Assembly (NCBI GenBank): GCA_001584585.1 | Contig: LSYV01000117.1 | Location: forward strand, 138,603-151,140 | Length of the DNA: 12,538 nucleotides | Reading direction: 5' to 3' | Source: Gonium pectorale | Lineage: Eukaryota; Chlorophyta; Chlorophyceae; Chlamydomonadales; Volvocaceae | In this document: piece after piece, positions 1 to 7,572 of the stretch | Layout: each line of letters begins with the position of its first letter | Numbering within the stretch: position 1 is the first letter of the stretch | Program-made: the position numbers and the translations under genes | Notes under the pieces: generated by a model | What the model was told of the DNA's origin: nothing | The model's database searches: none | What the model saw: the letters and a program-made list of their open reading frames with translations, nothing else

Positions 1-109
1 CACACAAACACCACCTTCACGCTACCGCCCTTAACACAGGAGGCGCAATCCTCCCCTTCAAAACCAATACACGCACAACTCACACAGACAACACACACAA
101 GCCTCTCAC

Positions 110-195
110 CCAGCGCCCCGAAGCTGCCCTGTCCCACCGCCCACACGGAGCCTGAGGCGCCCAGCAGCAGCGCGTGGTGGGCGCCCACGGCCAGC
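110..195 (-). CDS. RCC1-family gene, exon 6 (last visible)
   Basis: Encodes LAVGAHHALLLGASGSVWAV then GQGSFGAL, continuing the blade after a split Arg codon (AG|G). Acceptor ccccgcag|, donor GCGCTGG|gtgaga, phase 1. Positions 1-109 look like the start of the next intron, so the remaining blades lie outside the window. Confidence 0.86.
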
Positions 196-3100
196 CTGCG
201 GGGTGGGGCCGGGGAGGGGTGGGGCCGGGGAGGGGTGGGGGGAAAGCTCTTTGACCAGACCGCAGGAAACGGTTTGGTAGGGGGACTGGGCATGGGGGCC
301 AGGGCGGGCGGGTAAGAGGGGTGCCCACGGCCAGCCCTCTCGGGGGGGGCCTGGAGCGGGAGGCGGTGGTGGGGGGTCATCGGGCTGAAGCAGACGGACG
401 ATGTCGGGTAAAGACACCGGCAATGTAGGCAGCGAGATAATGAAAAGCCCCTCCAGCCTAACGTCCCAGTCGGCCCCAACGGCGGAGGGGGTGCAGGCGG
501 CCGTGCGGGTGGGCTCTACGGAGTCCCCACCCACCTATCCCCAAGGCCCTTTAACCCCCCCACCCCCCCCACACACAAACATGCGTATTTCTTTTCAACA
601 CACCAACATCCACACCACCTCTCTCTCCCGCCCCGCCCCGCCTCCCCCGCCCCTCCTCGCCGACCTGACGATCCGCTGCTCGCCCAGCCCCCGGACCGGC
701 CGCGGGTGGGTCTGGTCCGCTCCCTCGGCGCCGCACCCCGTCTGGCCGAACTCGTTGCCGCCCCACGACACCACCGAGCCCTGCGCGGGGGAGCGGCCCC
801 CGCCCCCGGGAGGGCGGGGATCAGGGGCCGGAACGGGGCTCAGGGGGCGGGACATGTACATAAGAGGAGACGGGTCGGGGGGCCGGGGCGCCGAGCGGCA
901 GTGAAGGCACCGCAGGTGGGGCGAACGTTGGGGGGCTGGTGGGGTGTGCAACACGCACGAGGATGGGACGAGCGCGGCTGTATTCTTACGCCCCCCTCTC
1001 CTCTGGGCTAGGACACGCGCACTCGGCCGACACTCCCCGACACGAGCTTATTAAGCGAGGTACCACCCGCCCACCCGCCAACCTCCCGCCGCCCACCTGC
1101 TCGGTGAGCACCATGGTGTGGCTCGCGCCGCAGCCGCCAGCCCGCACGCCGTACGCCTCCAGCGCCGTCACGTGGCCGGGACGAGCGTCGTACAGGCCAG
1201 CGGCGGCGGCGCCTCCTCCGCCTCCTCCTCCGCCGGGCGTGCGGCGCCCCAGCTGGCCGTTGTCGTTGCAGCCGGCGGTGAACAGCTCGCCGTCGGCTGC
1301 GTGGGCGCGTGTGTGGACGCGTGTGTGTAAGGGGGGAGTGGAGCAGCCGTCGGTATGAGATTGGGTGGACGCGGCCTAGGCCATCCCGCAGCTGGACGCC
1401 TACACAAGCCCACGACGTACTGCCGTACAACGCGACGGAGGCCGGAGAGCGCGGAAACCCCGTCCTTCCCCCTGAGTATAGTATGCGATTTAATGTCCGC
1501 GACGCGACCCGTTTCCCATCTTTAATTACTCCCCCCCCCCGCGTCCCGCGTGGCGTCCGACGCCCCCGCCCCCGCTCCCCCCTCCCCGCTCGCCAACGGC
1601 CGCCATGCGTCACCAAGCTCCCCATACCCCCCCCACCACCACCACGCACCCCCACCCAAACAGCGCACCCGTCACAAAGGCCGAGTGGAAGGGCCCGCCC
1701 GCGCACCCCACCACGTCCTTGCCCTCCAGCGCCTGGCCGCAGCGGCAGGAGCGGGTGAAGGGGGGGGGTGAGGCGGAAGTATTCAGTACATGGCGCGGGA
1801 GGTCGTGAGGGCATGGGGCTGATGGAAGCGGCCCGGTGGGTGCCACTGCCGCGGCACTCTCTGGAGGGCAGTCAGTCAGGGGATGGGGACGGCCCGTGGG
1901 GCCGACCGGCGGGGACGGCGGACCGAGCGGCGATGGGCCAGTTGTGCGGTGCCACTGCATGCCGACTTGCTGAAGCCCGGGGCGGACGGGCGGACGGGTG
2001 GAAGGGCGGGCGGCCGCGGGCAGCCCAAGGCCCGCCCCTCTCCCAATGCCGCTGTGTTGTGTTGCGGCTCTGCTCTTGTGTACAACGAGAGGTGAATCCC
2101 TATGAATCCCAAGTTCCCAACCCCTATGCCCACACGTAGATCGATGGCGAACAGAGGGTTCGGAGCACACAGGGACATCGCCCCTTCGACTGCCTCGGGA
2201 GCTGGGTCCTACACCGACGCCATCACTTTCGCGCTTACGCTCGTCGTGTGCGTTTTCCTTTTCAACACAGGGCATCCCGTGGCCCGAGGGCCCACTCTTC
2301 CTCCACACCGCCTGCGACGGGGCCTTCCTTGGACATCGGCCGCCGGTGGGCTGCACCGCCCTCTCCGGGCCTGTACGGCACGGGCGTCGGGCCCCGCCCC
2401 CAACGGCCGCAGACAGACCCTCCCACCTGCCACCATGCCCACTGCGTATGGCCCCCCCACTCGTTGGGCCCTTTCGCATATACCCACCCACGCACAGGCC
2501 ACCCCACCCCACCCCACCCCACCCCACCCCATTCTACCTCAAGCGGAGTTGGCAGGAAGACGGCGGAGGCGTCGGGGGCGGCCGGGGGACTTGCCTGCGG
2601 TGCGCGGGTTGGGTGTGTGGGGGGGTGCGGGGGGGGGGGTAAGGTGGGATGGGGAGCTGCGACCCCGACGGCGGTGCATTGCGGAGGGGAAGACCACCTG
2701 CATCAATGCATTCAAACAGGAGCAGAGGTGGTGGGTGCGCACGCAGTTCCCAAGCACGAACGCCGCCACGGCCCCGGCCCACCGCCAATGAAGTTCCAGC
2801 CCACACGCACCCATCCAGCAACTGCGGGCGCTCGCGACGCCCCTACCTCCACCCCCCGGTGAAGGCACGGTTTTGTGTGTTTCGTTGTTAACGCCGCCCT
2901 CCTGGGCCCCTGACCCTCCTCACGCCGCGCTGTTGCGCCCCCCCCACCCCACCCGAGCTGCAGATTCACAGGCCGATAAGAACCACACCAAGGTCGCCAC
3001 ACCGTTCCTCTATTCAGCATCTGTGATTCGGTGTCCGGGACGCGACCCGTCTCCCTTCATCACTAACCCCCGTCCCCACCCTACAGTAACACGCCAACGT

Positions 3101-3411
3101 ATATCGTATATCGGGTGTGCAGCTCTGCAGCGTGCTCCGGACCTTCTCCCCGGCCCCTTTTCCACGCCTCGCGTCTCCCCAAACCTCTCCCCCTTCCATC
3201 CCTGACGCCGCCATACTCACCGTACCCACGTGTTCGTGCCCCACCCGCCCGCCCCGCCCCGCCCATACCCGTCGTACCCGCCGGGCCGTACCTGCAGCCC
3301 CAGCTGCCCCATGTCGCAGCGGCCCCACACCAGCAGCCGCACGCCCGGCCGCACCAGCCCGTCCAGGCGGGGGGTGGGCGGAGGCGGAGGCGAGCGCGGC
3401 GCAGAGGCCAT
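110..3411 (-). CDS. RCC1-family beta-propeller protein, six exons, 3' end beyond window
   Basis: The spliced frame (exons 3292-3411, 2538-2594, 1669-1732, 1097-1296, 665-780, 110-195) gives 214 residues and then runs off the left edge. Several RCC1 repeats are visible: LLVWGRCDMGQLGLQ near residues 26-40, LEGKDVVGCAGGPFHSAFVT (61-80) followed by LFTAGCNDNGQLGRR, then ASHTMVLTEQGSVVSWGGNE and FGQTG, then VGAHHALLLGASGSVWAVGQ and FGALG. These are the family's usual W/G-x-G-x-x-x-x-G-Q-L-G strand pairs and G-x-x-H-x-x-x-L strands. RCC1 propellers serve as Ran exchange factors, photoreceptors or protein-binding modules; nothing here decides which, so no symbol is given. A loop of eight glycines and four alanines lies near residues 102-113. 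The ATG at 3409-3411 has an in-frame stop at 3472-3474 and no ATG between. All introns are GT-AG and phases match at each junction (0,0,1,0,2). Exons do not coincide with propeller blades. Confidence 0.86.
204..242 (+). repeat. 16-bp tandem repeat, G-quadruplex type
   Basis: Two perfect copies of tggggccggggagggg (204-219, 220-235) followed by a further G run. The plus strand has six or more G4 runs separated by 1-2 bases. On the gene's sense strand it is the C-rich tract leading into the acceptor of RCC1 exon 6. Confidence 0.85.
665..780 (-). CDS. RCC1-family gene, exon 5
   Basis: Encodes GSVVSWGGNEFGQTGCGAEG, then PRPVRGLGEQRIV. Joined to exon 4 it reads MVLTEQGSVVSWGGNEFGQT, a standard RCC1 strand-turn-strand. 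Acceptor ccgcgcag|, donor ATCGTCAG|gtcggc, phase 2. Flanking introns are 316 bp (781-1096) and 469 bp (196-664). Confidence 0.88.
1097..1296 (-). CDS. RCC1-family gene, exon 4
   Basis: Encodes DGELFTAGCNDNGQLGRR, then a Gly8-Ala4 loop, then VTALEAYGVRAGGCGASHTM and VLTEQ: the second half of one blade and most of the next. Acceptor cccacgcag|, donor ACCGAGCAG|gtgggc, phase 0 at the end. The glycine/alanine run is coded by GGA/GGC/GCC codons and probably forms a flexible inter-blade loop. It is a likely site of length variation. Confidence 0.88.
1481..1540 (+). repeat. ~55 bp dispersed repeat, copy 1
   Basis: Begins gtatgcgatttaatgtccgc and continues gacgcgacccgtttcc into a T-rich stretch and a C run. 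It lies inside an RCC1 intron, antisense to the gene. Same orientation as copies 2-4. Confidence 0.75.
1669..1732 (-). CDS. RCC1-family gene, exon 3
   Basis: Encodes LEGKDVVGCAGGPFHSAFVT after an initial Ala, a classic RCC1 strand (V-G-x-A-G-G-x-x-H-S). Acceptor gcggccag|, donor GTGACGG|gtgcgc, leaving phase 1. The split codon is completed by CC of exon 4 to give Ala, so the protein reads VTADGELFTAG across the junction. The following intron (1297-1668) carries another ~55 bp repeat copy. Confidence 0.85.
2501..2530 (+). repeat. (ACCCC)6 microsatellite
   Basis: Six perfect pentanucleotide units. In the RCC1 sense strand this is a GGGGT array starting seven bases inside the intron after the 57-nt microexon. 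Confidence 0.95.
2538..2594 (-). CDS. RCC1-family gene, exon 2 (57-nt microexon)
   Basis: Nineteen codons, ASPPAAPDASAVFLPTPLE, bounded by caccgcag| and GAG|gtagaat, phase 0 on both sides. It fills exactly the gap expected between the GQLGLQ strand and the LEGKDVV strand of the first blade: the joined stretch FLPTPLEALEGKDVV has the family pattern P-x-P-x-x-x-x-L-x-G-x-x-V. The intron after it (1733-2537, 805 bp) begins with a (GGGGT) tract seven bases from the donor. Chosen by sense and phase, so a little less certain than its neighbours. Confidence 0.72.
3011..3080 (+). repeat. ~55 bp dispersed repeat, copy 2
   Basis: Core gattcggtgtccgggacgcg then acccgtctcccttcat and a C-rich tail, in the first RCC1 intron. 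It matches copy 1 over most positions and shares the terminal C tract. Confidence 0.72.
3292..3411 (-). CDS. RCC1-family gene, exon 1 (start codon)
   Basis: Forty codons beginning MASAPRSPPPPPTPRLDG, a short proline-rich leader followed by the first RCC1 strand LLVWGRCDMGQLGLQ. The donor is CTGCAG|gtacgg, phase 0. The next intron (2595-3291, 697 bp) holds one copy of the ~55 bp dispersed repeat. Confidence 0.85.
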
Positions 3412-3509
3412 GGCCGGGCCGCGACTCACGCGCACACACAGGTGTGTGGGTAGGCCGCCTCCCTCACGCCCTCACGCCGGTAGGCTCGCGCTGCCTCCCA
3501 GAGCGCCTC

Positions 3510-3563
3510 GCGCTGCTGCCCCTGCTGCTGCTGCCGCTGCTGCTGCGGCTCCTGCTGCTGTGT
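3510..3563 (+). repeat. Imperfect CTG/CAG trinucleotide tract
   Basis: About 18 triplets, mainly ctg with a few ccg/ccc/cgg interruptions. On the sense strand of the RCC1 gene it is CAG-rich and sits 100-150 bases upstream of the start codon. An in-frame stop at 3472-3474 separates it from the coding frame. Confidence 0.85.
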
Positions 3564-3989
3564 TTGCCTGCTCCTGGGCGTATGGCCCTGTTCCTCTTTG
3601 ACCCCTCACGCGCTGCACCGGCGCAGGACAGGGCAGGGCAGGTCAGGGCCCGCTCAGGAGTCCCTCACAGCCGGCGGCGAGGGGGTGCCGCAGCCTGCGG
3701 CCCGGAGGGTGGGGCCCGGGGCAGAGGGGCGGAGTGGGGCCGATTGGGGCAGAGTAGGTAGGGGGCGAGGTATGTGGCAGATGCACGGGGGCAGGGGAAG
3801 TGGAGGGTTGAGGCGGGGACAACGAACAAGTGTGCGAGGGGGAGGGATGTGGGCTCACGGCGGTTGACCCCACGGGCAGCCCTATACAGCTGCCTGCGAA
3901 AAACGCACATTAGGATTTACCTCGCTATCGAAGACTCCTCTTCGCGACGCTAGGCGCCACGTGTCCGGAAAACACACAGCAATTGGAAA

Positions 3990-4018
3990 TTCAAGGCGTG
4001 TGGCCTCAAGGCCTTGAA
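3990..4018. repeat. Inverted repeat with embedded 12-bp palindrome
   Basis: ttcaaggc (3990-3997) pairs with gccttgaa (4011-4018), and tcaaggccttga (4006-4017) is itself a perfect palindrome. It lies in the AT-rich island and could be a protein-binding site, but no known operator was recognised. Confidence 0.6.
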
Positions 4019-4203
4019 ATGCTGAACGGGTAACACAACCCTATATACTTTCAGAAAGCCTATGATAATTGAAAAAAATGTTATCTAGCGTGGGGGAAGC
4101 TTCCAGCGAGTTTTTGTACCTCACGGTCGCTAATCATTTCCTAAATTGTAAATTCGCTGCGTATTTGCACAGACAATGGAGGGTGGATTAGAATCAAGAA
4201 AAG

Positions 4204-4405
4204 TAACAGAGAACGAGAACGAGAACTAGCAAACACGGGCATCCCGTATAAGCGCGCAACATCACTGAAACCAATCTGCTGGAATTTATATTATTTCTTG
4301 CAGTGGCCAACGGCCCTTCCTTCCTTCCGAGCTTGGGACCCGCGGGTCATGGACGGCTGGTCTGTTGTCACGGGCTACTCCCCCGCTCCACCTGTGCCCA
4401 CCTGG
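4204..4405 (+). repeat. Repeat A, copy 1
   Basis: Starts in a gaacgagaac purine motif, then agcaaacacgggcatcccgt, ctgctggaat, an AT-rich stretch ending ttatttcttgcag, then tggccaacggcccttccttc. After this, gacggctggtctgt is shared with copy 3. No terminal inverted repeat or target-site duplication could be fixed, so boundaries are approximate. Confidence 0.75.
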
Positions 4406-4830
4406 CGTCTCCTTGATAGCAATGGATACCTGCACGGCCAGTTAGAGGCTAGTGGTTCAGGCTGGGCTGCCCTCCTGGCACGACGGCTGGTGCAGGTACA
4501 GGCGGCGGGTCTGGCCGACAGCTCACGTCAAATCATTTCAACGGGGACCTCAGTTCCGCAAACCTGGACCTGTACTTAATGCCCTGCGCTGGGTAGCGTG
4601 CGTGCGCCGGTGCCTGGAACAATGAAGGACGAAGCGGGTTCAGGGCGGGGTATGGTTACCATTTCTTTCCGGTTATGGTTACCCTTCCTAGGTCCCGGTA
4701 CGGTGCCACCTCCCGAACGACCCGCCGTGCGTGTGCCCGAGCGAGCGGCCGAGCCACGCTGCCCGCATGAAGGTTGGCCGGGCAATGAATGCGGGCGGCG
4801 CACCTCCCCCCCCGGGGGCAAGGTAGGTGC
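4406..4830. other. Spacer between repeat A and repeat B, no gene recognised
   Basis: No protein or RNA recognised on either strand. Weak splice-like signals occur on the minus strand (for example ttcatgcgggcag near 4760), but no frame gives a family-like peptide. The equivalent spacer in the second A-B copy is under 10 bp, so this stretch was either inserted here or deleted there. Confidence 0.4.
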
Positions 4831-4972
4831 GGGCAAGCCGCAAGACGCCCGGTGGCCACCCCAACTCGCTCTGCCATTTCAGAGGCTGGAAATGGCTGCC
4901 CCCGACGGATCAATCCTGCCCACCCGCATTCATCACCACCACCGCCGCCGCCACGCCACGCCACACTGCCCA
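4831..4972 (+). repeat. Repeat B, copy 1
   Basis: Contains gcaagccgcaagacgcccgg, caactcgctctgccatttc, then cccgacggatcaatcctgcc and cacccgcattcatcaccacc, ending near actgcccat. It directly abuts the donor of the minus-strand exon at 4976-5090. Confidence 0.8.
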
Positions 4973-4975
4973 TAC

Positions 4976-5090
4976 GTGTTTGATGCGCAGTGTGGGGACG
5001 CCGTCGATCACCTCGTACGTGTCGTTGACAATGGCGAGCGCGCGGCGGTGAAGGCAGCCGTGCTGCAGCAGCTCGGTGACAGCGGCGGCC
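4976..5090 (-). CDS. Exon of an unidentified protein
   Basis: On the minus strand a good acceptor (ttaattctactcag|) and donor (CAC|gtatgg) enclose 115 bp that is open in one frame. It encodes 38 residues including AAAVTELLQHGCLHRRALAI and VNDTYEVIDGVPTLRIKH. The mix of an amphipathic helix and alternating hydrophobic residues looks like folded protein rather than GC-rich noise. Entering phase is 2 and leaving phase is 0. The IVNDT stretch recalls the NDT motif of hexokinases, but the residues after it do not fit, so no function is assigned. Partner exons were not found; both flanking sequences are copies of the A/B repeat. It may be an exon of a small gene between the RCC1 and kinase genes, or a gene fragment carried with the repeats. 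Confidence 0.4.
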
Positions 5091-5116
5091 CTGAGTAGAA
5101 TTAAGAGTTAAGGTAA

Positions 5117-5229
5117 GAGAGAACACGAACGAGAACTAGCAAAAATGGGCATCCCGCAATATCATTGAAACCACTCTGCTGGAATTCATATTATTTCTTG
5201 CAGTGGCCAACGGCTCTTCCTTCCTTCCC
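5117..5229 (+). repeat. Repeat A, copy 2
   Basis: Matches copy 1 through cgaacgagaactagcaaa, gggcatcccg, ctctgctggaattcatatta and tttcttgcagtggccaacgg, then ttccttcc. Same orientation as copy 1, about 910 bp downstream. Confidence 0.82.
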
Positions 5230-5235
5230 CCGGTT

Positions 5236-5383
5236 GCGGCAAGCTGCAAGACACCCGGTCACCCCCCAACTCGCTCTGCCATTTCGGAGACTTGAAATAA
5301 AAGGGCCACTACCTGCCCCCGACGGGTCAATCCTGCCCACCCGCATTCATCACCACCTGCCGCCTCCACGCCACAGTGCCCAT
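5236..5383 (+). repeat. Repeat B, copy 2
   Basis: Matches copy 1 through gcaagctgcaagacacccgg, aactcgctctgccatttc, gcccccgacgggtcaatcct and cacccgcattcatcaccacc, ending at gcccat. It follows repeat A copy 2 by under 10 bp. Confidence 0.82.
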
Positions 5384-6716
5384 TGACACTGCTTCGCGCT
5401 TTCCGCCTCTCTTTCCACAAACCCGCACACTTGGCGAGCGCGCACACACACACAGTCTCCAATGTACGAGCATTGATGCAGTACGCTGACAGACGCGCTC
5501 ATCCCTTAAGGCGGCGTGACTCAAACCCACGCTATCGGCACACGCACCCTTATCAGCCGGTCCCTGATGTCTCCAAGCAAGCGGTAAACAGCAAATATGG
5601 TAACAGGTGGACGCCGCGGCTCATGCTAAAGCCAGCAAGGCGGTGCAGTCACCCGAACAAGGCCACGACACCGGCACACATCAACACCCGGTGGGCACCG
5701 GATGCAACCCATTTGTGCCGCGGCAAGTACACACATATGCCGTATGCGTCGTTCCATTTCAACACACATGCCGGCATTGCATGACATTGGTACCACTCGC
5801 TTTAGTCGGTCACTGATGTACATCCGTACAAGTACAAGGGCAGGATGTGGGTGTGCACCGGCCGTACGCCCCAAGCGCTCCATGAGAATCCCGATATGGT
5901 GGCGGGATGGCGTCCCAACTTGCCGTACAAGCACCCTTGGGCGTTATCCAAAATAATGGCGGGTTGCGGTACTTTGCGCCGTGTCCGGATACAGCGGCTG
6001 GGACTACACGCCACGCCACGCCGCAGGTACAATTAGATACGGTAAAGGGTAAGGAAGAATCTACTGGCCAGGCTGCTCAGCCGCCTTTGACTTGTGGCCT
6101 GTGTCGCATACGATGGAGCCCCAACTGCAGTGGCTGTTGAGCAAGGGTTCAGCAAACCTACTCTCTCCTGCGCAGTTCTCTCGATCGGCAATAGGCCGTC
6201 AGACAGCGCTGTTGGGCGAAATCCCAGCGCGAAAAATCCCACACGTTTGTCCTCTTGGGCCCTCGCAACGTCCCCTCCCAGCAGCTTCCGGTATCGAAGC
6301 CCTGGCAGCCCCTTCCCGGTACGCGCCAACTGTGGCATGCAACGTGCGGAGATGGCCCCAACCCTGCATGCACGCCTTTCAGAGTCCGCCCCCTCCCCAG
6401 GGAAGTCCCCGCCTTAGGCCCACAGCGAGCAGCGAGGGCAGGACTCGGCCCATCAAGCCCAATCGTGAGCTTGCATACCCGCCCGCCCACATCCCGCATG
6501 TCCAGCCTGCACAGTATGGTCGGGCTACCTCCAGTAACCGCTGCCGCGCCACCGTATCAATGCTCACACACCAACTCGCCCCGACCTCGCCCCGTGCAAT
6601 TCGCTCATGCGTACAGGCGGCAGTGCGCGTACGCCCCCAGCCCCCGGCAGGGCAGCATGGCCAGGCCCCGTATCCCCCCTCCTTCACGCCACGACCGCCA
6701 CAAGTTCTTCTATGGA
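5384..6716. other. Intergenic stretch, no gene recognised
   Basis: Several open frames exist on both strands but none shows a family motif, a convincing splice pattern or sensible composition. A short CA run lies near 5441-5452. A tRNA T-arm-like motif on the minus strand near 5507-5540 lacks a cloverleaf. The stretch is the 3' flank of the kinase gene, and no TGTAA polyadenylation signal on the minus strand was spotted close to its stop codon. Confidence 0.5.
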
Positions 6717-6770
6717 GTATGCAATTCGGTGTCCGCGACGCGGCCCATTTCTCTTCTTCATTACCCCCTC
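6717..6770 (+). repeat. ~55 bp dispersed repeat, copy 3
   Basis: Core gtatgcaattcggtgtccgc then gacgcggcccatttctcttc, ending in attacccc. It lies downstream of the kinase gene, with copy 4 starting 64 bp further on. Confidence 0.75.
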
Positions 6771-6780
6771 CTTCTAATGA

Positions 6781-6839
6781 GTATGCGGTTCAGTGCCCGC
6801 GGCGCGACCCGTTTCCGTCCTTCATTTACCCCCCCCCCG
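6781..6839 (+). repeat. ~55 bp dispersed repeat, copy 4
   Basis: Core gtatgcggttcagtgcccgc then ggcgcgacccgtttccgtcc, ending in a run of nine or more C. With copy 3 it forms a direct tandem pair. Confidence 0.75.
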
Positions 6840-7064
6840 CTGCCCCTGCAGCGTCCCCGTATCCCGCCAGCCCGTACGCACTGGGACCCACCCATTCACC
6901 GTTCACCTGGAAGTACACGCCCCGCTTTCCTGAGCTAGTCCCCCACAACGCCACAGTGCCACGTGCACGCCGCAGAGCTCCTCACTACCACTCAATTACC
7001 CATGATTCAGCCCGACACCCCGCCACCGACTGGACGTCCGCCCGCTGCCGACGTGCCGCTTCAT
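6840..7064 (-). other. Presumed 3' flank of the nuclease-kinase gene
   Basis: No conserved coding sequence. This is likely 3' untranslated region of the minus-strand kinase gene, bounded downstream by the tandem dispersed repeats. The transcript end cannot be placed from sequence. Confidence 0.35.
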
Positions 7065-7572
7065 TCACGCGTCGCCGTGCGCCATCTCGTGGCGCCAGAG
7101 GGCGCGGTCGTACTCCTGAGTGGCCGCCACCCCCGCGGTGAACCCCGGCAGCCGCTGTCGCATAAAGGGCGGCAGCCGCGTCTGACCCACGAGGCCGCTC
7201 CAGTCGAAGTCCAGGAACCGGACCTGCAGCGGCCGCGCCGGCTCCTGCCCGTCCTCCCGCATCCGGACCATGACGTTCGCCTGCCGCATGTCTGCGTGCA
7301 CCGCCCCACCCTGGCCGTCCACGTCGACACCGTGCGCCGTGGCAAGTATGCGGAGGACCTCCTCGGACAGCCGCCGCTTCAGCTGCGGCGCCAGCTTGTA
7401 GAACGCGTCCCAGCCGTCCTCTGGCCCGAGCCGCTCCATTACGAGCATGGTCAGGCCGCAGTGCAGTGGCCGGTTGGCCAGGAGCTCCGGGGCGAGGCCA
7501 GCCGCCGCCCAGGCGCGGTGGACGCGGGTGGCGTACTCGCTGATGGTGGAAGCGAACTTGACCGCCACCTGC
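7065..7572 (-). CDS. Nuclease-kinase gene, exon 5 (kinase catalytic core, stop codon)
   Basis: Acceptor cctcgcag| completes the Arg codon, then QVAVKFASTISEYATRVHRA and GLAPELL. The catalytic loop is VHADMRQANVMV and the metal site is FLDFDWSGLVG. The C-terminal segment RLPPFMRQRLPGFTAGVAAT and EYDRALWRHEM is followed by TGA at 7065-7067. The DFDW-G/PPF-x-x-x-GV-x-x-YD/HD tail is the usual ending in this family, so the C terminus looks complete. The preceding intron is 368 bp. Confidence 0.88.

Larger units (their letters stand above)
3412..4200 (-). promoter_or_regulatory. Presumed 5' region of the RCC1-family gene
   Basis: No coding exon was recognised here. Reading away from the ATG it holds the CTG/CAG tract, a GC-rich zone to about 3870, then a clearly AT-richer island from about 3880 to 4200. 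On the minus strand a TATATA occurs at 4042-4047, too far (~630 bp) from the ATG to be called a TATA box without an upstream untranslated exon. Promoter assignment rests on position only. Confidence 0.3.

Noticed and set aside
183..336. 14-bp direct repeat gcccacggccagcc at 183-196 and 323-336, suggesting a duplicated exon 6 start
   Set aside because: Similarity stops after 14 bases, and the frame from the second copy does not encode an RCC1 strand.
1008..1814. 268-codon minus-strand open frame
   Set aside because: It crosses RCC1 exons in the wrong frame and reads through introns. The correct RCC1 frame has clear motifs and splice sites.
1610..2527. 305-codon minus-strand open frame
   Set aside because: It overlaps RCC1 exon 3 in frame but otherwise covers an intron with no RCC1-like residues. 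Splicing to the microexon at 2538-2594 explains the protein better.
4598..5098. Plus-strand frame across the orphan exon, including a VRVVDNGERAAVKAAV-type peptide
   Set aside because: Also protein-like, but it lacks splice sites or a plausible N terminus. The minus-strand reading has both splice signals.
5507..5540. tRNA T-arm-like motif on the minus strand (gtgggtttgagtcac)
   Set aside because: The T-stem has a mismatch, and no D-arm, anticodon arm or acceptor stem could be drawn around it.
6092..7141. 349-codon plus-strand open frame
   Set aside because: Proline/arginine-rich with no domain. It runs through the two tandem dispersed repeats and antisense over the end of the kinase exon. 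Long chance frames are common at this GC content.
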